Assembly (NCBI GenBank): GCA_003132205.1
Contig: PKWY01000047.1
Coordinates: 106,733 to 169,061, forward strand
DNA from: Acidimicrobiaceae bacterium
GTDB taxonomy: Bacteria > Actinomycetota > Acidimicrobiia > Acidimicrobiales > RAAP-2
Length of the DNA: 62,329 bases
Direction: 5' to 3'
Of the stretch, positions 35,217 through 43,832 are shown in pieces. The notes under the pieces are model-generated. The model saw nothing but the letters and a program-made list of their open reading frames with translations. It did no database searches and was not told the DNA's origin. The stretch's first letter is position 1; each line of letters starts with the position of its first letter. Made by a program: the position numbers and the translations under genes.

Positions 35217-35248
35217 CACCAGCAACGAGTTCTGAGCCGAACTATCTC

Positions 35249-35640
35249 CTACGCGCCGGCTACTGCCAGCGTTTCGGTTGACGCTTCACCGGGGTGTGCC
35301 GTTGCAACAAGTTTCTGTTGCGCTGGTCTTACCTCCCCTCCACGTCCAGTACCGGAGCTTGTCCCCGGCAGGCCTGGTCGGGCCAGGTTGATGGCCGCGT
35401 TGTGATCGCGGCCAAGCACGAGACCACAGGTCTCGCAGTGATACGTCCGTTCATCAAGGGACAGTGTGGCTTTTACTGTCCCGCAGTGACTGCAAGGTCT
35501 TTGAAGAGGGGTAGAACCGATCCACGCGCACGAGGGTGGAGCCGTGCCACTTGGTCTTGTACTCGAGCTGTCGTGCGAACTCACTCCAGGAGGCGTCAGC
35601 GCTGTGAGAGGAGCCTCTCGAGGTGCGACGCTCGGCTAGG
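35249..35640 (-). pseudogene. C-terminal remnant of an IS605-type tnpB gene
   Basis: Minus strand. One frame gives DASWSEFARQLEYKTKWHG and STLVRVDRFYPSSKT; the next frame continues with the zinc finger CSHCGTVKATLSLDERTYHC, ETCGLVLGRDHNAAINLA and a family-like tail to the stop at 35249. A frameshift near 35500 splits them and the N-terminal two thirds are missing. TnpB is the RNA-guided nuclease of IS200/IS605 elements; this copy cannot be functional. Confidence 0.8.
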
Positions 35641-35714
35641 GCTGAAGCAGCATCGTTGAGAAGCCTTGATATTGTCTGCCTTGCCAAGAGGCGATCAGGG
35701 GGACTGCGTAAGAG

Positions 35715-36524
35715 ATGGATCTACAACTGTCAGGAAAACGCGCTCTGGTCACCGGGAGCAGCTCCGGGATCGGCGCCGGGATCGCACGGCTCTTTGCCGA
35801 CGAGGGGGTCTCGGTGGTGGTAACAGGGCGCAACGTCGAGCGCACAGAGAAGGTGGCCGCTGACCTCGCCACGTCAGGAGCCACCGTGGTCTCCGTTGTC
35901 GGTGACCTCGCAACCGACACAGGCGCCGCACATGTCGCCGATGTCGCTCTCGAAGCTTTCGGCGGGATCGACATCCTGGTGAACAACGCAGGTGGCGGCT
36001 CTGAGGGAGACACCGTGTCGTGGTTCGAGATGCCTCTGAGCGAGTGGACCGCCACCTATGAGAAGAACGTGGTTGCAGCCGGCCGGCTCATCCACCGACT
36101 AGTTCCAGGGATGCGCGAGCGGGGCTGGGGGCGTGTCATCCAGATGTCCAGCGCTGCGGGGATCATCCCCACCTCCGCCCAGCCGGACTACGGGACTGCC
36201 AAGGCAGCCATGGTGAACCTATCGATGGGCCTCTCGAAGACGCTCTCAGGGACTGGGGTCACGGTGAACACGATCTCGCCAGGGATGATCATGACCGGGC
36301 TGCTCCAGGGGTTCCTTGCGAAGTTCGCCGAGAAGCGCGGCTGGGGCGATGACACCGACCGGGCTGCGGAGTACGTCCTCAAGGGCTGCGGGCAGACGGT
36401 GAACCGCATCGGCCAGGTGGAAGACGTCGCCTACGCCGTCGCCATGCTGGCCAGCCCCCTCGGCGGCTTCATGAACGGGCTCAACCTCCACATCGACGGC
36501 GGAGGGACATCCTCGATCTACTGA
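35715..36524 (+). CDS. SDR-family oxidoreductase
   Basis: 269-residue short-chain dehydrogenase/reductase. Cofactor loop TGSSSGIGAG (about 13-22) with Arg after beta 2 (TGRN), suggesting NADP preference; NNAGGG; active-site Ser in SSAAG and YGTAK (Tyr/Lys near 157). Substrate not predictable. AGGGGGA lies upstream of the ATG. It is followed by a SnoaL-like gene on the other strand and a decayed gene; the trio looks like the remains of a catabolic cluster. Confidence 0.86.
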   Translation: MDLQLSGKRALVTGSSSGIGAGIARLFADEGVSVVVTGRNVERTEKVAADLATSGATVVSVVGDLATDTGAAHVADVALEAFGGIDILVNNAGGGSEGDTVSWFEMPLSEWTATYEKNVVAAGRLIHRLVPGMRERGWGRVIQMSSAAGIIPTSAQPDYGTAKAAMVNLSMGLSKTLSGTGVTVNTISPGMIMTGLLQGFLAKFAEKRGWGDDTDRAAEYVLKGCGQTVNRIGQVEDVAYAVAMLASPLGGFMNGLNLHIDGGGTSSIY

Positions 36525-36754
36525 CGGCAATGTGCGCGTCGGCCCTTCGTCATCAGCAAGGAGCAGTATCCGAGTTGACATCTCCAGCTTCGCGCTAAGC
36601 CACGTTCCAGCGAAGCGGAACCGAACCGAACCCGGCTCGAGCGGGACATTCGAGCATCATGCTGGAGCAGGGGGACGCGCCTGCCCACTGTCGCGCCTTC
36701 TCCGAGGTGAGCCGGGTGCCGTGCTCGCTCCTCCTAGATCGGGTCAGAGCTCCT

Positions 36755-37195
36755 TCAGTCACCATCCGGCAGGAACAGGGAGTCGCTACTGCGACCATCG
36801 ACCGTGACCCGCCGATGCGAGAACTTCCAGGCCCCGTCGACCAGTCGGAACTCGTCGAAGTAGCGACCCCAGTGGTCGAGGCCAACATCGGTGATCACGA
36901 AGTAGTAGCACCTGCTTCGCACCGTCGCTTGGTCGAGGATGTCTATCTGGAGTGTTCCCGTGACATGGCGAAGATAGACCTGATGGTCACCAAAACGGGC
37001 ACCGTCTAGGGCCCCCGTAAAGATCGTCCGGATCTCCTCGCGACCGTTCTTGGGCTGACCGTCCCCGATGTCCATGATCGCGTTAGGCGCGAAGAGCTCG
37101 ACCACCTGGTCGAAGCGACCCGTGTCACCGTTGGCGTTGTAGCGGGCGACGAGGTCCCTCACACTCTCCCTCGCCAGCAGTTCCCAAATCTCCAT
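36755..37195 (-). CDS. SnoaL-like (NTF2-fold) protein
   Basis: 146 residues of the cystatin/NTF2-like cone fold: LLARESVRDLVARYNANGDT, FDQVVELFAPNAIMDIGD, GREEIRTIF and GRYFDEFRLVDGAWKFSHRR. Family members are isomerases, cyclases, dehydratases or ring-hydroxylating dioxygenase small subunits; catalytic type cannot be read. GGAGGAC precedes the ATG at 37193-37195. It faces the SDR gene tail to tail. Confidence 0.78.
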   Translation of the reverse strand: MEIWELLARESVRDLVARYNANGDTGRFDQVVELFAPNAIMDIGDGQPKNGREEIRTIFTGALDGARFGDHQVYLRHVTGTLQIDILDQATVRSRCYYFVITDVGLDHWGRYFDEFRLVDGAWKFSHRRVTVDGRSSDSLFLPDGD

Positions 37196-37361
37196 GGTGT
37201 CCTCCAACCCTTGGTGAGCCAATCATGCTCTTGACCCGGGTATGCCCCGGGGGTCCCCCGCATCGCCTCATCGCGAACATCAGACCCCACGCCCGCGTTC
37301 CACTCGAGCGCAACCCGGAAGCATCAACCGACTTGGAGGTCCTTGATGAACTTGTGCCACT

Positions 37362-37730
37362 TCCGAGTGATGCCAGACATCCTGATCCTCGCCCCAGCCG
37401 AGGAAGCCATCAGCCCGCCACTCCACCAGCGCATCTCAGCAGAATATCGCGGGGTACGCGGTGAACACCTGCCGGCTGATCACCTTGCCGGTCGCTTCGA
37501 CTGTTCGCCCGAGCTCGTCGGTGGCGACGAGGTCATAACTCAGTGGCTTGCCATTTGCGTCTCGATGCACGACACAGTGGCCAGAGGTCATCTGGGACCA
37601 CGCTCCGTCTTGAATGTTGAAGCCCGGTCGTGACCTCATAGGCGTCGCCGTTGCCCATGATGACCGCCAGCCAGGCGACGATGAAGGGTTCCGCCACGCC
37701 CTCATGCAAGAAGAGGTGTAAGAACGAACA
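37362..37730 (-). pseudogene. Decayed gene, possibly DUF7064-like C-terminus
   Basis: Minus strand. One frame reads HLFLHEGVAEPFIVAWLAVI and MGNGDAYEVTT; after a one-base shift near 37621-37627 it continues FNIQDGAWSQMTSGHCVVHR and VATDELGRTVEATGKVISRQ, then YPAIFC, an in-frame TGA (37436-37438, where Trp is expected) and DALVEWRADGFLGWGEDQD. The continuity of a conserved-looking protein across a frameshift and a nonsense codon shows decay. The DUF7064 assignment is from memory of the family pattern and is tentative. Confidence 0.6.
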
Positions 37731-37752
37731 TATCTACCAAGGGAGGAGCTTG

Positions 37753-38616
37753 ATGATGTGGAAGAAACTCACGTCGCCAAAGCGTCCTTCCTCACTGACG
37801 CGAACGCGTGGCGCCGGCGGGGTAACCCTCATTGCCGCGATCTTCCTGTGCGCTGCGGGCATCGTTTCGCCCACGCCAGGGATCGCGCAGAGTGCTTACG
37901 GGACCGGCACGGGGGTGCCAACGTGTTCGACGCAGGATGTGAGGGAAGTTGTTTCGACGAGCCAGCAAAGTTACGGGCCCGGGATCATGGTGGTGACGAT
38001 TTCGTCGATACGAAATACGTCGGGGAAGATCTGCAGCGTGGCGATCGGTCCGACTTCCCCCTCGCTCACCGTGACCAATCCCAAGGGCGTCGTCGTGTGG
38101 AACAACTGCTACGCCAACGACCAACCCGGAGCGTGTGCCCTCTACCTCGTCGCGCGAACCCTGAAGCCCGGGGCCACGTACGCCAAGACCTTCGCGTGGG
38201 ATCAGCGATCAGGACAGCCACCCGCTCGGGTCCCGACGGGCACTTATCAATTGACCACACAGTTCAGCAGTATTGCTGGAAGACACGCAGTCAGATTCCA
38301 ACTTGCGACGGCGGCCACGCCCCGCTCGATCACGGTCACACAGGCAGACAGCGGCCGAAGGTACACCGTGCACAAGGGTGCGCGCCTCTTCATTCAACTC
38401 ATAGGTCCGGCGAACTTCACCTGGTCCGAACCAGTCTCTTCCAGGGAAACGGTGCTCGAGCGTTCGCAGGGCTCCTCGGGCGACATTGCAACTGCCACCT
38501 TCGTCGCCAGGTCGGCGGGTCAAGTTCGCGTGACCGCCATCGACAACCCCAACTGCTACCCCCAATGTCTTGCTCCGAGCCTCCTCTTCGCACTGACGAT
38601 ATCTGTAATGAGCTGA
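37753..38616 (+). CDS. Secreted protein with BsuPI-like and chagasin-like regions
   Basis: 288 residues. Basic N-terminus and hydrophobic stretch, cleavage likely near IAQ-SA (about residue 46). The middle (about 60-190) has the BsuPI-type pattern of a beta domain with VVWNNCYANDQPGACALYLV and LKPGATYAKTFAWDQ; the C-terminal ~90 residues (ITVTQADSGRRYTVHKGARL ... TATFVARSAGQVRVTAIDNP) resemble chagasin-like or other immunoglobulin-type beta domains. Both assignments rest on pattern only. A role as an extracellular protease inhibitor is a guess. GGGAGGAG precedes the ATG. Confidence 0.65.
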   Translation: MMWKKLTSPKRPSSLTRTRGAGGVTLIAAIFLCAAGIVSPTPGIAQSAYGTGTGVPTCSTQDVREVVSTSQQSYGPGIMVVTISSIRNTSGKICSVAIGPTSPSLTVTNPKGVVVWNNCYANDQPGACALYLVARTLKPGATYAKTFAWDQRSGQPPARVPTGTYQLTTQFSSIAGRHAVRFQLATAATPRSITVTQADSGRRYTVHKGARLFIQLIGPANFTWSEPVSSRETVLERSQGSSGDIATATFVARSAGQVRVTAIDNPNCYPQCLAPSLLFALTISVMS

Positions 38617-38913
38617 CCTCACTCGATGGAGGAGCGCAGCTCGACGCCAACATCCCTTGCAACGTGGCCTCCAGTCCGCGTTCGACTTGGCGCTTCATCG
38701 ATCCCATCCCGCGCTTGTCGTGTTCCACCCAGGCTTCGATGCCATCGAGCCGGTAGCCCTCCACTGCTGACCGCTTGTGACATTCTCTCCCTTGCAAGCC
38801 ATGATGAACGCGAAACCAACCGACAAGTGTGTTCAAGCGCGTACGGTGGACTTCGAACGACGCGCCTACGAGCGCTACTGACGAGCGAGTGCTTTCGCGT
38901 GTGGGGGTGAATC

Positions 38914-39810
38914 TTGAGCGAAGACCAGTTTCGGGCTCCAACGCTGAAGACTGATATGCCCGCTCTTGAATGGAAGTCGGTACTTCGCTCAGCTCTCTCG
39001 CGAATGAAAGTCGATCGGGTCAGCGTTGCCGCGGGAGCCTTCGCATACCGATGGTTCCTCGCCATCTTCCCGATAATCATTGCCTTGCTGGGGATAGCCA
39101 AGCTCGTCACGATTCCGCGCAACGTCGTGGTCAGCCTCATCCACGGCGTCACGAAGTCGCTGCCATCTGGAGCCGCGCAGGTGTTCACCATGGCGATCTC
39201 GCACACCACGCAGCACACCGGAGTTGACGTATGGACAACCGTGGTGGCCAGCGTCGTCGCGCTGTGGAGCGCTACGTCGGGGATGGTGATGGTCGAGGAG
39301 GGCCTCGACATGGCCTACGGTCTCCCCGCGGACCGCTCGTTCCTCGCCAAGCGGCTGGTGGCGGTGCCACTGCTTCTCGGGGCGACGGTGCTCGGTGGCG
39401 CCGCTTCGGCACTGATCATCTTCGGCCCGCAGTTGGGCAGCCTTCTGAAGGATGGGTCGCCGTTCGCCGGCTCGGCATTTGCGGCCGTGTGGACGATCCT
39501 GCGTTGGGCGATCGCGCTCGGGCTGATGAATCTGCTGTTCTCGATTCTCTACTACGTAGCCCCCAACCAGCAGAGGTCCACGTGGCGCTGGATTAGCCCC
39601 GGCGCCCTGCTCGCAACAACGATGTGGGCCCTCGTTTCGCTCGGTTTCTCCTTCTACACATCCAGCTTCGGTTCTTATGGCTCGACCTACGGCGCATTCG
39701 CCGGCGTGGCGATACTCATTTTCTGGCTGTACCTCACCGGTCTCGCCATTCTGGTGGGAGGAGAGGTCAATGCCGCCGCCGAACGTCTCGCCATCCGCGC
39801 AGATCCCTGA
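38914..39810 (+). CDS. YihY/BrkB-family membrane protein
   Basis: 298 residues with about six to seven hydrophobic segments. Family landmarks: VSVAAGAFAYRWFLAIFPII near residue 40, WSATSGMVMVEEGLDMAYG, RSTWRWISPGALLATTMWAL and SYGSTYGAFAGVAILIFWLY. BrkB-like proteins have been wrongly called RNase BN; the real function is unsettled. Start TTG at 38914 with GGGGGTGA upstream. Confidence 0.86.
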   Translation: MSEDQFRAPTLKTDMPALEWKSVLRSALSRMKVDRVSVAAGAFAYRWFLAIFPIIIALLGIAKLVTIPRNVVVSLIHGVTKSLPSGAAQVFTMAISHTTQHTGVDVWTTVVASVVALWSATSGMVMVEEGLDMAYGLPADRSFLAKRLVAVPLLLGATVLGGAASALIIFGPQLGSLLKDGSPFAGSAFAAVWTILRWAIALGLMNLLFSILYYVAPNQQRSTWRWISPGALLATTMWALVSLGFSFYTSSFGSYGSTYGAFAGVAILIFWLYLTGLAILVGGEVNAAAERLAIRADP

Positions 39811-39985
39811 AGAGACCCTCCCGATGAGCGCTCGGGGTGCGCCAACCGCGCCGTGCCCCGAGCGCCAATCAGGATGATCCCGGGTTCGCCAATCGCGTAA
39901 CGCAGCGCCATGACGGTTCAGACCCTTCTTCCACCGTGAGAAGCCGGGAGGAACCGGGGCTCTTGGTCGCTAGCCTGTTTATCCC

Positions 39986-41701
39986 GTGACAATTCTCATT
40001 GACCTACAAAAAGTCACCCTTCAAGGCACAGATCGAGCCATCCTGGAGAACCTGGTCCTGACGATCTCCTCGGGCGACCGAATCGGCGTTGTCGGCATCA
40101 ACGGCACTGGGAAATCAGCTCTACTGAAGATCATCGCCGGCGACTTGGAGCCGGACTCGGGCGACATCCGTCGCGGACGGGGCGTCCAGGTGGGCTACCT
40201 GGAGCAGATCCCCGTGCTGCCGAGCGGCACCGTACGTGATGCCCTGGGGACGGGGTGGCAGGTCGACGCCGCGCTCGACCGACTGGGAATGCTGAACGCC
40301 GCGGACATCGATACGGCGCACTTGTCCGGCGGACAGTTGAAGCGCGTGGCGCTGGCCCGTATCTTCGCCGAGCCCAACGACGTGTTGATCCTCGACGAGC
40401 CGACCAACCACCTGGATCTGGGCGCCATCCAGTGGCTCGAGCAGCAGATCATCAACTTCCGAGGCGCCGTGATCCTCGTCAGCCACGACCGGTTCCTCCT
40501 GGATCAGGTGACCACGCGCATGGTCGAAATCGACCGCGGCAAGACGTACGTCCACGCCGGCGGCTATTCGCGACTGCTCGAGGCGCAGGCCGAGCGCGAA
40601 GACCAGGCCGCCTCGGCCGAACAGGTGCGCCGCAACCTCGCTCGAACGGAACTGACCTGGCTGCGCCGCGGAGTGAAGGCCCGTTCCACGAAGCCCCAGG
40701 CCCGCATCGACGCAGCCGAACGACTGCTCGCGAGCCGACCGGAAGCTGCGGCCCGGGCCGGAACCCTCGAACTCAGCGTCGAGATGCCCCGCCTCGGCAC
40801 CATGGTGATAAAGACGCACAACGTCGCCTTCTCCTACCCCAACGGGCGTCAGGTTCTCACCGACGTGAACCTCGAGCTCGGTCCGGGCGACCGGATCGGC
40901 ATCGTCGGGCCCAACGGCGCCGGAAAGTCGACCTTCGTGAATCTCCTCGCCCAGCGAACCGAGCCCACCGCGGGAACCGTGAAGTCCGGACCGACGATCG
41001 TGACGTCGTACTTCGAGCAGAACGGGGGCGACTTCAACCTGGAAGCGACCGTCCAAGAACTCGTCGCAGGTCCCCAAGGCGTGCCGGGCTCTCCCGCCGA
41101 CGTGGCGCTCATGAAGCGGTTCTGGTTCTCCGGTGCTCTGCCAACGACGAAGGCCAAAGACCTGTCCGGCGGCGAGCGGCGGCGCCTGCAGTTGCTCTTG
41201 GCCCTGTCGGTGCGCCCCAACGTCCTATTCCTCGACGAGCCAACGAACGATCTCGACCTCGAGACGATTCGCCTCATCGAGGAGTTCCTCAGCCAGTGGC
41301 CCGGAACGTTGGTAGTCGTCTCCCACGACCGCACATTCCTCAGCCGCACTACCGACCGGCTGCTGGAGGTTCATGAGGACGGAACGATCACCGATATCCC
41401 CGGTGGCATCGACGCATGGATCGCCCGGGCCGCCGGCGTCACCATGAGCTCCTTCTCCGTCGCCGACGCAGATGGATCTTCGACCACCACGCCGACCGGA
41501 CCGTCACAGGTTCCTCGGGGGCGTCTGATTCGCGATGCCGAGAAAGAAATGTCGCGCCTCGCACGGCGGCGTAACACCCTGACTGAGAAGATCTTGGCCT
41601 CCAACGACCACATGGAGCAGGCCCGCCTCGGTGCAGAACTCGAAACCGTGCAAAAGGCACTGAGCGCCGCCGAGGACCAATGGTTGGCCTTGGCCGACTG
41701 A
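39986..41701 (+). CDS. ABC-F family ATPase (Uup-like)
   Basis: 571-residue cytoplasmic protein with two ATPase domains and no membrane segment. Walker A motifs GINGTGKSA (about 37) and GPNGAGKST (about 310); signatures LSGGQLKR and LSGGERRR; Walker B LILDEPTNHLDL and LFLDEPTNDLDL. A linker of about 80 residues joins the domains, and the C-terminal ~60 residues form a coiled coil (RDAEKEMSRLARRRNTLTEK) like the DNA/ribosome-binding tail of Uup. ABC-F proteins act on the ribosome. Start GTG 39986. Resistance subclass membership is not indicated. Confidence 0.9.
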   Translation: MTILIDLQKVTLQGTDRAILENLVLTISSGDRIGVVGINGTGKSALLKIIAGDLEPDSGDIRRGRGVQVGYLEQIPVLPSGTVRDALGTGWQVDAALDRLGMLNAADIDTAHLSGGQLKRVALARIFAEPNDVLILDEPTNHLDLGAIQWLEQQIINFRGAVILVSHDRFLLDQVTTRMVEIDRGKTYVHAGGYSRLLEAQAEREDQAASAEQVRRNLARTELTWLRRGVKARSTKPQARIDAAERLLASRPEAAARAGTLELSVEMPRLGTMVIKTHNVAFSYPNGRQVLTDVNLELGPGDRIGIVGPNGAGKSTFVNLLAQRTEPTAGTVKSGPTIVTSYFEQNGGDFNLEATVQELVAGPQGVPGSPADVALMKRFWFSGALPTTKAKDLSGGERRRLQLLLALSVRPNVLFLDEPTNDLDLETIRLIEEFLSQWPGTLVVVSHDRTFLSRTTDRLLEVHEDGTITDIPGGIDAWIARAAGVTMSSFSVADADGSSTTTPTGPSQVPRGRLIRDAEKEMSRLARRRNTLTEKILASNDHMEQARLGAELETVQKALSAAEDQWLALAD

Positions 41702-41945
41702 GATCGATATCAGGGTTGTTGTGACTTCGGCCAATCGACAGTGCCGTCACACCAACGTGTACAGGTCCCTACTAGGGGACTGCGTCGGGGAGCCCAGGAT
41801 CGGTGGATTCCTCGGACGAGTCAAGGAGTATCTCAGCCCAGTTCCTTCGCGGACAGCTTGATGACGCTCTACCGAAGTTGCAGAGTCGGCACCGAAGGGG
41901 CCCCGGTGAACTAACAACAGGAAAGCAACACTCAGCAACCGGGGC

Positions 41946-42281
41946 TTACGAGAGAACGAAGTAGGGCACTTGTTCTCGACCCTCGGGCGTTGCTAACGCG
42001 GCATCGGGATCATTCTCGTAGTCGGGGATGAGGACCCCCTCGAGTGCCAGAGCACTGCCGTGTTCCTGGAGACTGAACAGGAGCCAGATGCACCACGGGC
42101 CGAGAGAGGCGTCTTCAAGGTCAATGCGGAGCATCAGCTCATCGGCTCCGAGGTCGAACCGTTCCCTTACGAAGGCCCACCACCTCTCCGTATCGTCCTC
42201 GAGGAGCGCGGTGAAGTCGCCTTCGTGGGCCGCCTTGATGGCTTGAGAGACGTCGCTGGCGATGCTGAACCTCTTCTGCAC
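41946..42281 (-). CDS. Hypothetical acidic protein, 111 aa
   Basis: Acidic, Trp-rich small protein (WWAFVRERFDLGADEL, GPWCIWLLFSLQEHG, LIPDYENDPDAALATPEGRE). GTG start with AAGGGGGG eight bases upstream, a good ribosome site. No signal peptide. Family not recognised. It lies next to two toxin-antitoxin pairs, so an immunity or antitoxin-like role is conceivable but unsupported. Confidence 0.55.
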   Translation of the reverse strand: MQKRFSIASDVSQAIKAAHEGDFTALLEDDTERWWAFVRERFDLGADELMLRIDLEDASLGPWCIWLLFSLQEHGSALALEGVLIPDYENDPDAALATPEGREQVPYFVLS

Positions 42282-42465
42282 AGAGCCCCCCTTCGGCGAT
42301 CAGTAGCCCATGGGGCTTAACACCCCTTCCTAAACGAGACTAATTCCGCCATCATGGGAACGTCTTGGTGCCGGTACGCCTCGTCACGCCGACATCCGAC
42401 TGGGCATTCGGCAAATGGTAACGCCCATTCATAGCGGTGAGACTTCAGTCAAGAATCTGGCGGCC

Positions 42466-42488
42466 AATGTGTACAGACTCAGCCTGTA
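42466..42488 (+). promoter_or_regulatory. 23-bp element, copy 1 (upstream of Fic/Doc pair)
   Basis: AATGTGTACAG then seven bases then CTGTA; TACAG/CTGTA is an inverted repeat with a 7-base spacer. It shares 19 of 23 bases with copy 2 at 43057-43079. It ends 43 bases before the antitoxin start. A partial third match (AACGTGTACAGG) is at 41754-41765. Confidence 0.5.
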
Positions 42489-42531
42489 GGAACGTCTCGC
42501 GATTGTCACAGAGCACTAGTACAATGTCGTT

Positions 42532-42663
42532 ATGATCCAGACCAACTCCGCCTCGTCAAAGAGGACTGAGGCGCTCGAAGCCCTCAGTGAAGAGGATCGC
42601 GTCTGGCTCGCCGAGCGTCTTGCTGAATATCGCGAACTCCTCGAGTACTTGCACGTAAATTGA
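42532..42663 (+). CDS. Putative antitoxin of the Fic/Doc pair, 43 aa
   Basis: Short frame MIQTNSASSKRTEALEALSE... with a helical, acidic C-terminus (DRVWLAERLAEYRELLEYL). It overlaps the toxin start by four bases (TTGA), the coupling typical of toxin-antitoxin operons. TACAAT at 42520-42525 lies seven bases before the ATG, so the transcript may be leaderless. There is no DNA-binding domain in 43 residues. Confidence 0.6.
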   Translation: MIQTNSASSKRTEALEALSEEDRVWLAERLAEYRELLEYLHVN

Positions 42664-43025
42664 GAATCCCGTCGCTCGAGACTGTCGTTGCCTTCAACCA
42701 CTCAATTCGTGAGGCTGACGAGTGGTTTGAGGAGCCTGATGAACTTGATCGAGTCGGGAGGATTCTCGACCAACTCGTCGATGAAACGGATCCGGTCGTG
42801 GCCTCAGCGTTAAGCGTGAGCCGGTTGGCGCAATCCCAAGCGTTCACCGAGGCTAACAAGCGCACCGCCGTTTTGGTCGGCCGCTGGATCCTTGACCGCA
42901 ATGGGATTGACGGTGCCAAGTACATTCCAGAGAACGACATGGAACTTGCGCCCCTGCTGCTGCAGGCCGCTCGCGGCGCGGATATGAGTGGAGAGGTAAT
43001 CAGCCTTTTCGATTCACGCAGATGA
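42660..43025 (+). CDS. Fic/Doc-family toxin
   Basis: 121 residues. The Fic-type motif reads QAFTEANKRTAVLVGRWILD (about residues 60-79). NKRT, which binds the nucleotide phosphates, is intact, but the first residue, normally the catalytic His, is Gln. Doc phosphorylates EF-Tu and Fic proteins AMPylate targets; with Gln the chemistry may be altered or lost. TTG start overlaps the antitoxin stop. The upstream helices (VVAFNHSIREADEWFEEPDE) fit the Doc fold. Confidence 0.75.
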   Translation: MRIPSLETVVAFNHSIREADEWFEEPDELDRVGRILDQLVDETDPVVASALSVSRLAQSQAFTEANKRTAVLVGRWILDRNGIDGAKYIPENDMELAPLLLQAARGADMSGEVISLFDSRR

Positions 43026-43056
43026 GCGGATTGCTGCTGCCAAGCCGCGGTAGACG

Positions 43057-43079
43057 AATGTGTACAGGCTAAATCTGTA
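43057..43079 (+). promoter_or_regulatory. 23-bp element, copy 2 (upstream of hicAB)
   Basis: AATGTGTACAG, seven bases, CTGTA, with the same length and half-sites as copy 1. It ends 35 bases before the hicA start and 31 bases after the Doc-like toxin stop. Could be an operator or a recombination site between small gene cassettes. Confidence 0.5.
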
Positions 43080-43114
43080 ATTGGCCATCTGATCTTCACG
43101 ACCGTTGTGAGGTC

Positions 43115-43306
43115 GTGAAGGTGCGAGACATCAACAGAGAAATCGAAGATGCAGGCTGGTTCCAGGTTCGACAGACGGACAGCCATCGTCAGTTTCATCA
43201 CCCGTCTCGGCGCGGCTGCGTGACGGTGGCCGGTCACCCCAGCAAGGAGTTGCCCAAGCCCGTAGTCAGTAGCATCGTGAGGCAAGTTGGATTGGATCGG
43301 AGGTAG
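43115..43306 (+). CDS. hicA: HicA-family toxin (mRNA interferase)
   Basis: 63 residues of the small dsRNA-binding-like HicA fold: MKVRDINREIEDAGWFQVRQ, then DSHRQFHHPSRRGCVTVAGH, which contains the catalytic histidine, and PSKELPKPVVSSIVRQVGL. HicA cleaves mRNA and is neutralised by HicB. GTG start. hicB begins two bases after its stop. Confidence 0.88.
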   Translation: MKVRDINREIEDAGWFQVRQTDSHRQFHHPSRRGCVTVAGHPSKELPKPVVSSIVRQVGLDRR

Positions 43307-43308
43307 CG

Positions 43309-43524
43309 ATGACCGAATACACCATTATCATTGAAGACGCCGGCTCCAACTTCGCGGCGTACGCGCCAGTCGTTCCAGGGTGCGTCGCGGCGGGTGACAC
43401 CGTAAAGGAGACCTCGCAACTCATGGAAGAAGCGCTGGCGCCTCACATTGACATGCTTCGTGAAATGGGCGAGCCGGTTCCTGAACCGCATTCGCGTGCT
43501 GCAGTCGTACGGGTTGCTTCGTAG
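43309..43524 (+). CDS. hicB: HicB-family antitoxin
   Basis: 71 residues with the degraded RNase H-like fold of HicB: YTIIIEDAGSNFAAYAPVVP, GCVAAGDTVKETSQLMEEAL. It lacks a C-terminal DNA-binding domain, as in the short HicB subtype, so operon autoregulation would need another factor. Ribosome site GGAGG (43301-43305) sits inside the hicA end. Confidence 0.88.
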   Translation: MTEYTIIIEDAGSNFAAYAPVVPGCVAAGDTVKETSQLMEEALAPHIDMLREMGEPVPEPHSRAAVVRVAS

Positions 43525-43832
43525 CAACTTCTACCAAAAGGCGGTGAACTCGGGGAGGGTACGCCTTCGAAATCGTCCGTTTTCCCGTGGACGTTTCGCC
43601 TGCGCCGCTCACCGCGACATCGTCAAGCCCTGGTTGGTGTCGCGCTACTCGCTGGGCGACTTCAAGGATCGAAGGGTTGTCCGGCTCACGCAATTTGCAT
43701 CGAGAGCCAGGATGACGCAACTGCCTCGCGGTTTCTGCGAGTTGACAGGTCAAATCCAGAGACAGTCGCGACGCTCGTGAGGGTGCCAACCTGACTCAAG
43801 TGCGCGGCGTGCACGCGCAGAATAATGGATTC
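43525..43832. other. Intergenic region after hicAB
   Basis: 308 bases with no gene I can support. Overlapping open frames on both strands (e.g. 43448-43780 plus, 43421-43789 minus) lack ribosome sites and recognisable domains. It may be old decayed sequence. Confidence 0.45.

Noticed and set aside
38417..38941. 174-residue minus-strand frame between the secreted protein and the BrkB-like gene
   Set aside because: Mostly antisense to the secreted protein; the segment in the intergenic part has no ribosome site or recognisable domain.
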